DNA of 64,000 nucleotides from Hymenobacter jeollabukensis (lineage in GTDB: Bacteria; Bacteroidota; Bacteroidia; Cytophagales; Hymenobacteraceae), in contig NZ_VAJM01000010.1 in NCBI RefSeq assembly GCF_005771675.1, positions 1 through 64,000 on the forward strand, read 5' to 3'. The position numbers and the translations under genes are program-made. A model generated the notes under the pieces. That model was not told where the DNA came from and made no database searches. It saw only the letters and a program-made list of their open reading frames with translations. Position 1 is the stretch's first letter. Every line of letters starts with the position of its first letter. Positions 51,441 to 59,285 of this stretch are shown here, piece by piece.

Positions 51441-52440
51441 CATCATTCTGGCCATCGAGTCGTCGTGCGACGACACCGGGGCGGCCGTCATTGCCGGGGG
51501 CAATATTCTGGCCAACGTGGTGGCCTCCCAGCAGGTTCACGAGCAATTCGGCGGCGTGGTGCCCGAGCTGGCCTCCCGCGCCCACCAGCAGCATATCCTG
51601 CCGGTGGTGCAGGCCGCCCTCACCAAAGCCGGCATCAGTAAGGAAGACCTCGACGCGGTGGCCTTCACCCAGGGCCCCGGGCTGTTGGGCTCCCTGCTGG
51701 TCGGCAGCATGTTCGCCAAGAGCTTCGCGCTGGCCCTGAACAAGCCGCTGCTGGCCGTCAACCACATGCGGGCCCACATTCTGGCGCACTTCATCGAGGA
51801 GCCGCGGCCGGCCTTTCCCATCCTGTGTCTCACCGTCAGCGGCGGACACACCCAGCTGGTCATCGTGCGCAGCCCGATGGATATGGAAATCATCGGCCAG
51901 ACTCAGGACGACGCCGCCGGCGAAGCCTTCGACAAGACGGCCAAACTGCTGGGCCTGCCGTACCCCGGCGGCCCCCGCCTCGACAAGCTGGCCCAGCAGG
52001 GCGACCCGCTGCGCTTCCCGTTCCCGGTGAACCAGATGCCTGGCTACGACTTCAGCTTCAGCGGGGTGAAAACGGCCGTGATGTACTTCCTGCGCCAGCA
52101 GACCCAGCAGAACCCGAAGTTCATCGAGGAAAACCTGGCAGACCTCTGCGCCAGCATCCAGCACACCATTCTGCAGACGCTGATCCGCCAGCTGCGCCGC
52201 GCCGCCAAGGACTACGGCCTCACCAACATTGCCATTGCCGGCGGCGTGGCGGCCAACTCCGGCCTGCGCGCCGAGCTGCAGCGCCTCTCGCAGGAGCTGG
52301 GCTGGCAGGTGTTCATCCCCGCCTTCCAGTACTGCACCGACAACGCCGGCATGATTGCCATGACGGCGCACTTTCAGTACCAGGCCGGGGACTTTGCCGA
52401 TCAGCTGGCCAGCCCCGACCCGCGGCTGAAGCTGGTGTAG
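51424..52440 (+). CDS. tsaD: tRNA N6-adenosine threonylcarbamoyltransferase
   Basis: 338 residues from ATG 51424 (MSKQSPIILAIESSCDDTG). With TsaB and TsaE it transfers the threonylcarbamoyl group to A37 of tRNAs reading ANN codons. ASKHA fold. Metal ligands: NHMRAHILAH (His114, His118) and CTDNAGMIA near 302; the ATP loop LTVSGGHTQLV (about 136-146) and IAGGVAANSGLR (about 268-279) are present. An upstream in-frame ATG at 51373 exists but lies in repeat DNA, so 51424 is preferred. The ATG lies inside a CTCACTT-type repeat arm that may also affect its leader. Divergent from tamB. Confidence 0.97.
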   Translation: MSKQSPIILAIESSCDDTGAAVIAGGNILANVVASQQVHEQFGGVVPELASRAHQQHILPVVQAALTKAGISKEDLDAVAFTQGPGLLGSLLVGSMFAKSFALALNKPLLAVNHMRAHILAHFIEEPRPAFPILCLTVSGGHTQLVIVRSPMDMEIIGQTQDDAAGEAFDKTAKLLGLPYPGGPRLDKLAQQGDPLRFPFPVNQMPGYDFSFSGVKTAVMYFLRQQTQQNPKFIEENLADLCASIQHTILQTLIRQLRRAAKDYGLTNIAIAGGVAANSGLRAELQRLSQELGWQVFIPAFQYCTDNAGMIAMTAHFQYQAGDFADQLASPDPRLKLV

Positions 52441-52450
52441 GATTTATCAG

Positions 52451-52508
52451 AACGTCATGCGGAGCGCAGTCGAAGCATCTCTACCGCTTCGTGTGCTTTC
52501 GCATGACG
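52451..52508. repeat. Family A-like half element, left of Imm50-like gene
   Basis: CAGAACGTCATGCGGAGCGC and AGTCGAAGC are the complement of GCTTCGACTGCGCTCCGCAT and GACGTTCTG at 52962-52992. A short internal palindrome, GCGGAG...TTTCGCATGACG, closes it. Confidence 0.7.
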
Positions 52509-52523
52509 ATTTAGAATCAGTTT

Positions 52524-52928
52524 ATGGATAACACTTGGGAGGCCGCAATCAGGCAAATCGTTAATCATGAAATAGTCTACCATCACTTCGGGCATTGGCC
52601 GACTTTCCACGCAGCCGAGGTAACCAAAGTGATTTTTGAAACCCACACCACCGGCCGCTATTCGGTTACGGCCGTGTTGGAACCCGACAGGAATATACAC
52701 TACGTCGGTGGTACCCCGCCCGACCATCCTAAACCGTGTCGAATTGAGTTGCAGTTCACGGGCGTTCAGGAATGGTCATTTGCAAATTTTGGAGTGCAGA
52801 ATGCGCTGGAAGAATTGTGGTTTGAAGAGCGTGGCGGTGCCCTCGCGGCCTTCTTTGTGTCCTCGTCGGGTATGAAGGCCACCATTGTTGCAGATGAAGT
52901 CTTGGTGTTAAGTTTGGTTGTTTTGTAA
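52524..52928 (+). CDS. Imm50-like immunity protein, orphan
   Basis: 134 residues. The pattern HHFGHWPTFHAAEVTKVIFE near 20-39 is close to the Imm50 immunity family of polymorphic toxin systems (W-P-x-F-H-x-A-E-V), followed by strands YSVTAVLEPD and CRIELQFTGVQEWSFANFG, and a C-terminal strand region. Imm50 proteins would bind and block a partner toxin nuclease or other toxin. No toxin gene is found within the window, so it is an orphan. It is visibly more AT-rich than its neighbours and lies between two inverted repeat halves, so acquisition as a cassette is plausible. Assignment rests on the short motif and is moderate. Confidence 0.6.
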   Translation: MDNTWEAAIRQIVNHEIVYHHFGHWPTFHAAEVTKVIFETHTTGRYSVTAVLEPDRNIHYVGGTPPDHPKPCRIELQFTGVQEWSFANFGVQNALEELWFEERGGALAAFFVSSSGMKATIVADEVLVLSLVVL

Positions 52929-52954
52929 CTGAGGCATTCTGCTCCTTCACAAGG

Positions 52955-52992
52955 AAGCCGGGGCTTCGACTGCGCTCCGCATGACGTTCTGA
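52955..52992. repeat. Family A-like half element, right of Imm50-like gene
   Basis: GCTTCGACTGCGCTCCGCAT followed by GACGTTCTG is the complement of the left half at 52451. It ends immediately before the thioesterase ATG (52994). Confidence 0.7.
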
Positions 52993-52993
52993 T

Positions 52994-53401
52994 ATGACCA
53001 ACCCCTTCCGCCCCGGCGCCCAGCAAACCCACCGCTACACCGTCGTGCCCGCCGACTTCGCCACGTTCGAGGCCGGCGGCGAGCTGGTGCACCCGGTGCT
53101 GAGCACCTTCGCCCTGACGCGCGAAATGGAGTGGGCCGGGCGCCTGTTCGTGCTGCAAATGCGCGAGGCAGGGGAGGAGGGCATCGGTACGATGGTGGAG
53201 GTGCAGCACCACGCCCCGGCCTTCGAGGGCGAAACCGTGGTGCTGACTGCTACCTTTGCCGCCCTCAGTGGCCGCGAGCTGACCTGCACCGTAGAAGCCC
53301 GGGTGGGCGCGCGGCTGGTGGCCACCGGCCGCACCGGCCAGCGCATCGTGGATAAAGCCAGGCTCGAAGCCCGCTTTGCCGCCCTGCGCGCCGCCGACTG
53401 A
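52994..53401 (+). CDS. FlK-like hotdog thioesterase
   Basis: 135 residues of the hotdog-fold acyl-CoA thioesterase type. Sequence HPVLSTFALTREMEWAGR and VEVQHHAPAFEGE matches the fluoroacetyl-CoA thioesterase FlK family, and the candidate catalytic residues Thr38, Glu46 and His72 lie at the same spacing (8 and 26) as FlK Thr42, Glu50, His76. FlK hydrolyses fluoroacetyl-CoA; relatives act on other small acyl-CoAs, so the substrate here is not certain. Cytoplasmic, no signal peptide. It may be co-transcribed with smpB 84 bp downstream. Its start follows a repeat half immediately. Confidence 0.78.
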   Translation: MTNPFRPGAQQTHRYTVVPADFATFEAGGELVHPVLSTFALTREMEWAGRLFVLQMREAGEEGIGTMVEVQHHAPAFEGETVVLTATFAALSGRELTCTVEARVGARLVATGRTGQRIVDKARLEARFAALRAAD

Positions 53402-53485
53402 GCCCCGCCCCGTTATCTTACCCCGGGCAACGCCGGCCGTCCCGCCGCCCGCTGCTTTCTTTCCCCGCGACTCCCGACCTGAATC

Positions 53486-53956
53486 ATGGCTAAAGCCAAA
53501 GAAACCACCCCGCGCAGCATCAACATCCAGAACCGCCGCGCGGGCTACGAATACTCCTTCCTCGTCAAGTACACCGCCGGCATGGTGCTGGTGGGCACCG
53601 AAATCAAGAGCCTGCGCACCGGCAACGGCAACATCACCGACGGCTACTGCACCTTCGGGGCCGACGGCACCTTGTGGCTGCACGGCGTGACCATCGCCCA
53701 GTACACCCAGGGCACCTACAACAACCACGAGCCCACTCGGGCGCGCCAGCTGCTGCTCACCAAAAAGGAAATGCGCCAGCTGCAGGACAAAAGCCAGGAG
53801 CAGGGCCTAACCATCATTCCCTTGCGCATTTTCATCGGCGAGCGGGGCTTTGCAAAGGTGGAAATTGCCCTGGCCAAGGGCAAGAAGCTCTTCGACAAGC
53901 GCGAGGACATGAAAGCCCGCGACGCCAAGCGCGAGCTGGACCGGAACCAGTACTAG
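53486..53956 (+). CDS. smpB: SsrA-binding protein
   Basis: 156 residues. SmpB binds tmRNA and guides it to stalled ribosomes in trans-translation. Diagnostic parts: NRRAGYEYSFLVKYTAGMVL, GTEIKSLRTGNGNITDGYC (about 35-53), KKEMRQLQDKSQEQGLTIIP and the C-terminal KLFDKREDMKARDAKRELD, whose last helix enters the decoding site. Length is normal. Start ATG at 53486. The stop is followed at once by a heptad-type repeat. Confidence 0.97.
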   Translation: MAKAKETTPRSINIQNRRAGYEYSFLVKYTAGMVLVGTEIKSLRTGNGNITDGYCTFGADGTLWLHGVTIAQYTQGTYNNHEPTRARQLLLTKKEMRQLQDKSQEQGLTIIPLRIFIGERGFAKVEIALAKGKKLFDKREDMKARDAKRELDRNQY

Positions 53957-54123
53957 GCGAGCTGGTGACCTGGTGAAATGGGGCGTTTTGAACCGGATGT
54001 TTGGCGGGCTGCGTTTTAAGCGGGAGCTTCGCGTAATTATTCAAGTCGTGAACGGGCCGAAACGCCCGATTTGCACGTGGTGAACGACAACTCACCATTT
54101 CACCATCTCACTATTCCACCGTC
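53957..54123. repeat. Heptad-type inverted repeat between smpB and NlpC/P60 genes
   Basis: Left: GCGAGCTGGTGACCTGGTGA then AATGGGGCG; right: CACCATTTCACCATCTCACT then ATTCCACCGTC, complementary in part. The right border CACCGTC equals the border of the element at 46458-46567. It spans the whole gap, from the smpB stop to the next start. Confidence 0.7.
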
Positions 54124-54927
54124 TTGGACCACGGAATTTGCGCCCTGAGCGTCGTGCCGGTGCGCGCCGAACCTTCGGATAAAGCCGAAATCGTTACCCA
54201 GCTGGTGTTCGGCGACTGTTACACCGTGCTGCTCGTGCAGGGCAACTGGCAGCAGATCCGCACCGCGGCCGACAACTACGTGGGCTGGATGGACCCCAAG
54301 CAGCACCAGCCCGTATCGGCCGAGTACCTGGCGGCCTGGCAGGCCCAGGACCACCCGCGCAGCCTCGACGTGGTGCAGGTCGTGAGCCACGCCAAGGTGC
54401 GCGTGCCCATCACCCTGGGCGCCCGCCTGCCGTTTTTCGACGGCATGACCCTGCGCCTCGGCGACGACACTTACTTCTACAACGGCGCGGCCACCAACCC
54501 CGCCAACGGCCACGGCCTGCAGGGCCCCACCGACAAGCGCACCGCCCTGCTGCTCAAAGCCGGGCAGCTGTTTCTGAAAGCTCCCTACCTCTGGGGCGGC
54601 CGCACGCTCTTCGGCGTCGACTGCTCGGGCCTGATGCAGCAGCTCTACGGCCTCATCGGGGTGCAGCTCCCGCGCGACGCCCGCCAGCAAATCGACCACG
54701 GCCGCATCGTGCACTTCGTGGCCCAGACCCAGCCCGGCGACCTGGCCTTCTTCGACAACGCCGAGGGCAACATCACCCACGTGGGCATGCTGCTGGAGGA
54801 CCAGCAGATTCTGCACGCCAGCGGCGAAGTCCGCATCGACCCGCTCGACCACAACGGCATCTACAACCGCCAGCGGCAGAAATACACTCACAAGCTGCGC
54901 CTGATCAAGCGCCTGCTGCCCGAGTAG
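54124..54927 (+). CDS. NlpC/P60 family C40 peptidase
   Basis: 267 residues from a TTG at 54124; no ATG is available nearby, and residues MDHGICALSVVPVRAEPSDK match the normal start of Bacteroidota members, so TTG is accepted. Two SH3-like domains (about 5-55 and 85-130) precede the NlpC/P60 domain (about 145-265) with catalytic Cys167 in FGVDCSGLM, His219 in NITHVGML and His231 in ILHAS. It should hydrolyse D-gamma-glutamyl-diaminopimelate links in murein peptides. No signal peptide is visible, so it may act in the cytoplasm on recycled muropeptides. Repeat DNA borders the start. Confidence 0.9.
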   Translation: MDHGICALSVVPVRAEPSDKAEIVTQLVFGDCYTVLLVQGNWQQIRTAADNYVGWMDPKQHQPVSAEYLAAWQAQDHPRSLDVVQVVSHAKVRVPITLGARLPFFDGMTLRLGDDTYFYNGAATNPANGHGLQGPTDKRTALLLKAGQLFLKAPYLWGGRTLFGVDCSGLMQQLYGLIGVQLPRDARQQIDHGRIVHFVAQTQPGDLAFFDNAEGNITHVGMLLEDQQILHASGEVRIDPLDHNGIYNRQRQKYTHKLRLIKRLLPE

Positions 54928-54942
54928 CGGCGGTTCACCCTG

Positions 54943-55168
54943 CCGTCATTGCGAGCGAAGCGCGGCAACCGTAGGAAGGCGTAGCCAATCTTTCCTCCAG
55001 TAGCACAAACGGTACAATACCTGCTGACCGAAAACTACACCGCCCGAACCTGCAGAGGCCAGTTTCGGGCGGTGCCGTTTTCGGCTTCTGCCAGTTAGGC
55101 CGTCGTGCCGCGAGAGGAAGGATTGGCTACGCCTTCCTACGGTTGCCGCGCTTCGCTCGCAATGACGG
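54943..55168. repeat. Inverted-repeat element, family B, 48-bp perfect arms
   Basis: CCGTCATTGCGAGCGAAGCG at the left is matched exactly at the right for 48 bp, then continues with one mismatch. Internal hairpin ACCGCCCGAA / TTTCGGGCGGT and CCGTTTTCGG follow, as in 18494-18669, although the arms differ between the two copies. No gene in 54928-55305 otherwise. Confidence 0.9.
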
Positions 55169-55305
55169 CCGGTGCTACCGCTGGCTTGTGCCAGAGCCCC
55201 TCGGCCCGCTTCTCGATTTGAACCAAGCCCCTGCTGCCGTGGTTGCTAAATCAGCTGGAATCCCCTAGCTTACCGCTAGTTCCGGCCGTTTACACCACCG
55301 CCCGT

Positions 55306-55800
55306 ATGGATCAAAAAGTGCTTGTGCTCAATGGCGACTATACTGCCATTACCCTGTGCAGCGTACAGAAGGCCTTCGTGTTGCTTTACCTCGACAAAGC
55401 CGAGCTGATTGCCAACAAGGAAGGGGCTTTCCTGCGTACCGTCAGCATGGCGTACCCCAAACCCAGCATCATCAAGCTGCAGCGCTACGTGCGCGTGCCT
55501 TACAAGGGCATTGCCCTCAGCCGCCACAACATCATGAAGCGCGACGGATTCCAGTGCCAGTACTGCGGCTCGACCAAAAACCTCACCCTCGACCACGTGC
55601 TGCCCCGCAGCCGGGGCGGCGACTCCAGCTGGGGCAACCTGCTCACGGCCTGCGCCCGCTGCAACCACTCCAAGGGCCACCGCACCCCCGAAGAAGCCGG
55701 CCTCGTCGTCAGGCAGAAGCCCAGGAAGCCTACCCTCTCGAGTTTCCTCAAGCTCAGTGCCGGCAGCATCGACCAGACCTGGCACGCGTATCTAAACTGA
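55306..55800 (+). CDS. HNH endonuclease
   Basis: 164 residues from the ATG at 55306. N-terminal strand-helix region (KVLVLNGDYTAITLCSVQKA) then an HNH domain at about 80-125: CQYCG (Cys84, Cys87), TLDHVLPRSRGG (Asp96-His97), WGNLLTACARCN (Asn111, Cys116, Cys119) and NHSKGHRTPEEAG. The fold makes metal-dependent DNA cuts; the family to which this belongs is widespread in Bacteroidota and Cyanobacteria as a single copy without a methylase, so restriction is unlikely; a role in repair or recombination is possible. Ends in an intrinsic terminator. Confidence 0.92.
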   Translation: MDQKVLVLNGDYTAITLCSVQKAFVLLYLDKAELIANKEGAFLRTVSMAYPKPSIIKLQRYVRVPYKGIALSRHNIMKRDGFQCQYCGSTKNLTLDHVLPRSRGGDSSWGNLLTACARCNHSKGHRTPEEAGLVVRQKPRKPTLSSFLKLSAGSIDQTWHAYLN

Positions 55801-55834
55801 AAACCGGCGTAGCGTCAGCTGCTCCGGTTTTTTT
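55801..55834 (+). terminator. Intrinsic terminator after HNH gene
   Basis: AAACCGG and CCGGTTT pair around a 16-nt loop with a weaker AGC/GCT pair inside, followed by a T-run. It begins right after the stop codon. Confidence 0.8.
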
Positions 55835-55863
55835 GTGCGCTCAGGATTACGGACATTTCCAAC

Positions 55864-55905
55864 ACCAAACCGGCCCGACAGACATATCTGACGGGCCGGT
55901 TTGGT
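55864..55905 (-). terminator. Terminator hairpin for alpha/beta hydrolase
   Basis: ACCAAACCGGCCCG and CGGGCCGGTTTGGT form 14-bp perfect arms; CAGA/TCTG extends the stem inwards. It lies 16 nt beyond the stop at 55921. Confidence 0.8.
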
Positions 55906-55920
55906 TCAGTATGGGGCAGT

Positions 55921-56808
55921 TTACACCAGCGGCTCCCGCTCGGTGGTGGAGCGGTTGTCGCCGCCGAGGGCCGCGCCGTTACTGAAGTCCAGCAGGTCCT
56001 GGGTCAGGCGGTCCTTGGCGGTGATGAAGAGACCGTGCGGCTCGCCGTCGTAGCGGATGTAGGTGGCCTGGGGCAGCAGCTCGGCCGTCTTGTCGCCGCT
56101 GGATTTGATGGGCACGGTCTGGTCGTCGGTGCCGTGGATGATGAGCGTGGGCACCTTGATGCTGCGTACGTCCTGGCGGAAATCGGTGGAGCTGAATGCC
56201 TTGGCGCACTCCTCGGTGGCGTGCGGGGCGGCCGGCAGGCACAGCATCTGCATCCAGTCGAGGGTGGCCTGGCTGACGGGGTGGCTGATGACGCCCACGC
56301 CGTAGAACTGCTTGCCGAAGGTTTGCAGGAAGTCGGGGCGGTCCTTGCGCAGGCCCTCGATGATTTTGTCGAACTCCTTCTGCGGCACGCCGTCGGGGTT
56401 GTCGTCGGTTTTGAGCAGGTAGGGCGTCACGGCCGATACCAGGGCCACCCGGCTCACGCGGGCGCCGCCGTGGCGGCTCATGTAGCGGGCCACTTCGCCG
56501 CCGCCCATCGAAAAGCCCACCAGCGTCACGTTCTGTAGGTTCAGCCCGTCGAGGATGGCTTTCAGGTCGTCGGCCAGCACGTCGTAGTCGTAGCTGCCCC
56601 AGGGCTTGTCGGATTTGCCGAAGCCGCGCCGGTCGTAGGCAATGACGCGCTTGCCGTAGTGGGCCAGGCTGTGCGACTGATGCTCCCACATCTGGTGGTC
56701 GGCGGGCCAGCCGTGGATGAGCACCACCGGGTCGCCCTGGCCCCAGTCCTGGTAGAAGATATTGATGTCCTTGCCTTGGGCGTCCTGGCCCGCTTTGATA
56801 AAGCTCAT
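55921..56808 (-). CDS. Alpha/beta hydrolase, haloperoxidase-like
   Basis: 295 residues from the ATG at 56808. It belongs to the alpha/beta hydrolase fold, close to the cofactor-free haloperoxidase/esterase group. Oxyanion HGWP (32-35), nucleophile GFSMGG (Ser100), acid HGTDDQTVPI (about 235-244) and base GEPHGLF (His near 268) are all present. It acts in the cytoplasm on esters or similar substrates; perhydrolase activity is possible but unproven. The C-terminal tail (LGGDNRSTTEREPLV) is disordered. TACGTTCG on the coding strand near 56877-56884 resembles a -7 box. Monocistronic, with its own terminator. The 231-bp gap to 57040 shows nothing else. Confidence 0.92.
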   Translation of the reverse strand: MSFIKAGQDAQGKDINIFYQDWGQGDPVVLIHGWPADHQMWEHQSHSLAHYGKRVIAYDRRGFGKSDKPWGSYDYDVLADDLKAILDGLNLQNVTLVGFSMGGGEVARYMSRHGGARVSRVALVSAVTPYLLKTDDNPDGVPQKEFDKIIEGLRKDRPDFLQTFGKQFYGVGVISHPVSQATLDWMQMLCLPAAPHATEECAKAFSSTDFRQDVRSIKVPTLIIHGTDDQTVPIKSSGDKTAELLPQATYIRYDGEPHGLFITAKDRLTQDLLDFSNGAALGGDNRSTTEREPLV

Positions 56809-57039
56809 GGTGTGGTTGGTTGTGGTTGGATTTATACCAGGCATACTTGCAAATCCCGGCCGTGGTTTCGCGCCGCCGAACGTAGCAAAAAGGCCATATT
56901 GGCCAATCAGGCCACCAATTCCAGCTAAGCAGCGGTGAACGAAGCCGCGCGGCCGATAAATTTTTTGCGCCATGCTCCGTATAGCCCGACAGGAATGGTC
57001 GACGGGGCGTTGGCCGTTTAGTTGCCGCCATCCTTGCCT

Positions 57040-58272
57040 ATGAGCCTTCCCCGCCTTTTCCGCACCGCCCTGCTGCTGGCTTTGCTGACCGCCTGCAACT
57101 CCCGGCAGAACGACTCCGCCACCACCGACCCGACCGCGCCGCCCGCCACCACCCGCCCAGCCGCCGCCCCCGCCGATTCGCCCGGGGCCTGGTACCGGCA
57201 GTACCGCGGCCTGCTGCCCGGCGCCGCCGACAGCATCACGCTGCAGCTGCAGGCCTGGCCGCGCTTCACCAACGACTCGGAGTCGGCCGGGGTGACGGGC
57301 AGCTACGCCGGGCCCGACGGGCAGCCCTTCGACCTCAACGGCGACTACGGCATCCGCCACGCCCCCGATTCGCTGGTGCTCATCGACTACAACCCCGAGC
57401 ACCTGGCCGAAGGGGCGCAGAGCGGCCCGGTGTGGCGCCTGCACCGGCAGGGCCGGGAGCTGACGGGCACCGTGAACGGCCAGCCCGTGCGCCTGCGCGA
57501 AGCCCGGCCCCTGGGCAGCCTGCAGCTGATTTCGAAGTTCTACGCCGACTCGGTGGCCGCCTTTCCCAGCCGGGCCGGCTCGCCCCACGCCCAGCTGCGG
57601 CTGCTGGCCCTGCAGCCCGCGGGCCTGGCCACCGGCCTGCTGCGCGACAACCTGCTGCGCCACCTGCGCGGCGACACCCTCGAAAACCAGCCCGCCCCGG
57701 CCCTGGACGAGCTGTGGCAGCAGCGCTTGGCCGCCTACGCTAAGGATTACCGCCTCGACGCCGGGGAGCGGCAGCAGGACATGGCCGGCGACTCCTTGCC
57801 CGGCTACGCCCTGCGCTACGACGAGCAACAGCTGATGCACGTGTACTGGAATCAGGCCCCGCTGCTGAGCATCGGCTACTTCAGCTACGGCTACACCGGC
57901 GGCGCCCACGGCAGCTACGGTACCCGGGTGGTCAGCTACGACACCCGTACCGGCCGCCCGTTGCCCTACGAGGCCATCTTCCGGCCCGAAGCCAAACCTC
58001 AGCTGGTGGCCCTGCTCGACCGGGCCGCCCGCCGGCAGCTGCGTCTCGCCCCGAATGCCCCGCTCGAAGGCCCGCTGTTTGTGCCGCACCTGCCCGCTAC
58101 CCACAACGTGTACCTGACCAGCGGCGGGGCCGTGTTCGTGTACTCGCCCTACGAAATTGCCTCGTTCGCCCAGGGCGAAATCCGCCTGTTTCTGCCCTTC
58201 TCCGAGCTACGCCCCCTGCTACAGCCCGACCTGCCCGTAGGCACCGCCGCCGACATGGCCGGCCCGCAGTAG
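57040..58272 (+). CDS. DUF3298/DUF4163 lipoprotein
   Basis: 410 residues from the ATG at 57040, with lipoprotein signal LALLTAC. A Thr/Pro/Ala linker (to about 50) is followed by a beta-rich half (to about 200), then DUF3298 (RsiV-like): GYALRYDEQQLMHVYWN, GYFSYGYTGGAHGSYGTRVV at about 283-302, and YSPYEIASFAQGEIRLFLPF at about 375-394. In Bacillus RsiV this domain binds lysozyme; in Bacteroidota the role of the lipoproteins is unknown, though binding of a wall or glycan ligand is a fair guess. Periplasmic. A terminator follows. Divergent from the hydrolase gene. Confidence 0.87.
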   Translation: MSLPRLFRTALLLALLTACNSRQNDSATTDPTAPPATTRPAAAPADSPGAWYRQYRGLLPGAADSITLQLQAWPRFTNDSESAGVTGSYAGPDGQPFDLNGDYGIRHAPDSLVLIDYNPEHLAEGAQSGPVWRLHRQGRELTGTVNGQPVRLREARPLGSLQLISKFYADSVAAFPSRAGSPHAQLRLLALQPAGLATGLLRDNLLRHLRGDTLENQPAPALDELWQQRLAAYAKDYRLDAGERQQDMAGDSLPGYALRYDEQQLMHVYWNQAPLLSIGYFSYGYTGGAHGSYGTRVVSYDTRTGRPLPYEAIFRPEAKPQLVALLDRAARRQLRLAPNAPLEGPLFVPHLPATHNVYLTSGGAVFVYSPYEIASFAQGEIRLFLPFSELRPLLQPDLPVGTAADMAGPQ

Positions 58273-58289
58273 CCTGGGCCTGACGCTCG

Positions 58290-58336
58290 AACGGCCCCGC
58301 CGCCCTGGAATGCACCGGGTAGCGGGGCCGTTTTGG
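58290..58336 (+). terminator. Intrinsic terminator after DUF3298 gene
   Basis: AACGGCCCCGC and GCGGGGCCGTT (11 bp perfect) around a 21-nt loop, followed by a short T-stretch. Confidence 0.8.
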
Positions 58337-58371
58337 CTGCGCAAAGCTGCGGCAGCGGGGGAGGCAGCCGT

Positions 58372-58572
58372 TTAGTCTTCCGCTTCCAGGATAAACAGCT
58401 CCTCCACCGGCTTACCGAACAGCCGCGCTACTTTCAGTGCCAGCACCGTGGAAGGTACGTACTTGGCCTGTTCCATTGCGTTGACGGTCTGCCGGCTCAC
58501 GCCGATGCGGCGGGCTACGTCTTCCTGTGTGAGGCCCAGGGCCACGCGGGCCAGCTTCAGCTTATTCAGCAT
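58372..58572 (-). CDS. XRE-family HTH regulator, short
   Basis: 66 residues with one helix-turn-helix of the Cro/C1 type: LKLARVALGLTQEDVARRIG then VSRQTVNAMEQAKYVPSTVL, ending LFGKPVEELFILE. This kind of tiny regulator binds DNA as a dimer. The gene overlaps the start of its neighbour by 11 bp (58562-58572), so they are translationally coupled and likely function as a pair. In Bacteroidota and Firmicutes, an XRE of this size with a short multi-helix membrane protein is a common pair that controls each other or an unknown membrane response. Confidence 0.9.
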   Translation of the reverse strand: MLNKLKLARVALGLTQEDVARRIGVSRQTVNAMEQAKYVPSTVLALKVARLFGKPVEELFILEAED

Positions 58573-59035
58573 AGCGGGCGGCGCGGCTGGCGCGGTAGAG
58601 GGCGTAGTGAAAGCGCAGCAGAAACAGCACCAACGGCGTGAACATGCTGTAAACCATCAGGGTGAAAAACAGCTCGTCGTAGGTCAGCACCAGGGCCAGG
58701 GCCAGCAGGGCGTAGTTGACGTAGAGCGCCCAGAGCAGGGCGTCCAGGCGCAGGCGCATGATGAATTCATCCTCCTGCCGCTCGCGGGAGCAGGCGGCCA
58801 GCAGGGCGCCGGCTATGCAGAGCACGCCGCTCAGCTCGGGCAGAAAGTTGTGCAGCGTGGGCTTGCCCGCTTCCGCCAGCAGCGGACTTGGGTTGAGCAC
58901 TGCCGGGAGCTGCAGGGTCAGCGCCGCGGGTTTCCAGTCGAAGTGCAGGTAGAGCACGCCCAGCACCACGCCGGCCGCAAAAAGTACCCAGCCGACGGCC
59001 TTGTAGCGGTGCGGGAAGAGGAAGCGCGTATCCAT
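58562..59035 (-). CDS. Four-TM membrane protein paired with XRE regulator
   Basis: 157 residues from the ATG at 59035 (MDTRFLFPHRYKAVGW). Four membrane helices: about 14-31, 64-82, 101-119 and 125-145, with small loops; an Arg/Glu-rich loop (SRERQEDEFIMRLRLDAL) in the middle. No enzyme motif. It overlaps the XRE gene at 58372 by 11 bp and comes first in the operon. Sensing or antagonising the regulator at the membrane is the obvious guess, not shown. Function unknown. The gap to 59285 holds AT-rich sequence that may be its promoter. Confidence 0.78.
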   Translation of the reverse strand: MDTRFLFPHRYKAVGWVLFAAGVVLGVLYLHFDWKPAALTLQLPAVLNPSPLLAEAGKPTLHNFLPELSGVLCIAGALLAACSRERQEDEFIMRLRLDALLWALYVNYALLALALVLTYDELFFTLMVYSMFTPLVLFLLRFHYALYRASRAARYAE

Positions 59036-59252
59036 GATGGTCACGATTAAGGTACAGGGCAAGTGTAAACTTTGTTTTACATAAAGTCAAGTATTCTTTA
59101 CATGCGGTACACTGATTGTTGCTGCTGTTGGGAACGTGTCGGCGCCGGGCGGCGTATGGCATAGCTACCGGCTGGGCGTCGCCATGCGGCAGCTGAGCAA
59201 GATCAGCCGGGCAATCCGGCAGCCGCTCACGGCTTTAGCCGGCTTTGCGCCG

Positions 59253-59260
59253 TACCTTTG
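59253..59260 (+). promoter_or_regulatory. -7 box TACCTTTG for desaturase 1
   Basis: Exact TAnnTTTG match, 26 nt before the ATG at 59286. The surrounding CGTACCTTTGCCG has the form often seen upstream of genes in this group. Confidence 0.55.
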
Positions 59261-59285
59261 CCGACCATACCGTTTACCCACCCGC

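Noticed and set aside
55306-55800. Restriction-modification system
   Set aside because: HNH domain is present, but no methylase or specificity gene is adjacent and the family is usually solitary.
55921-58104. 727-codon frame containing the alpha/beta hydrolase
   Set aside because: Only the last 295 codons from ATG 56808 are coding; the upstream part overlaps the opposite-strand DUF3298 gene.
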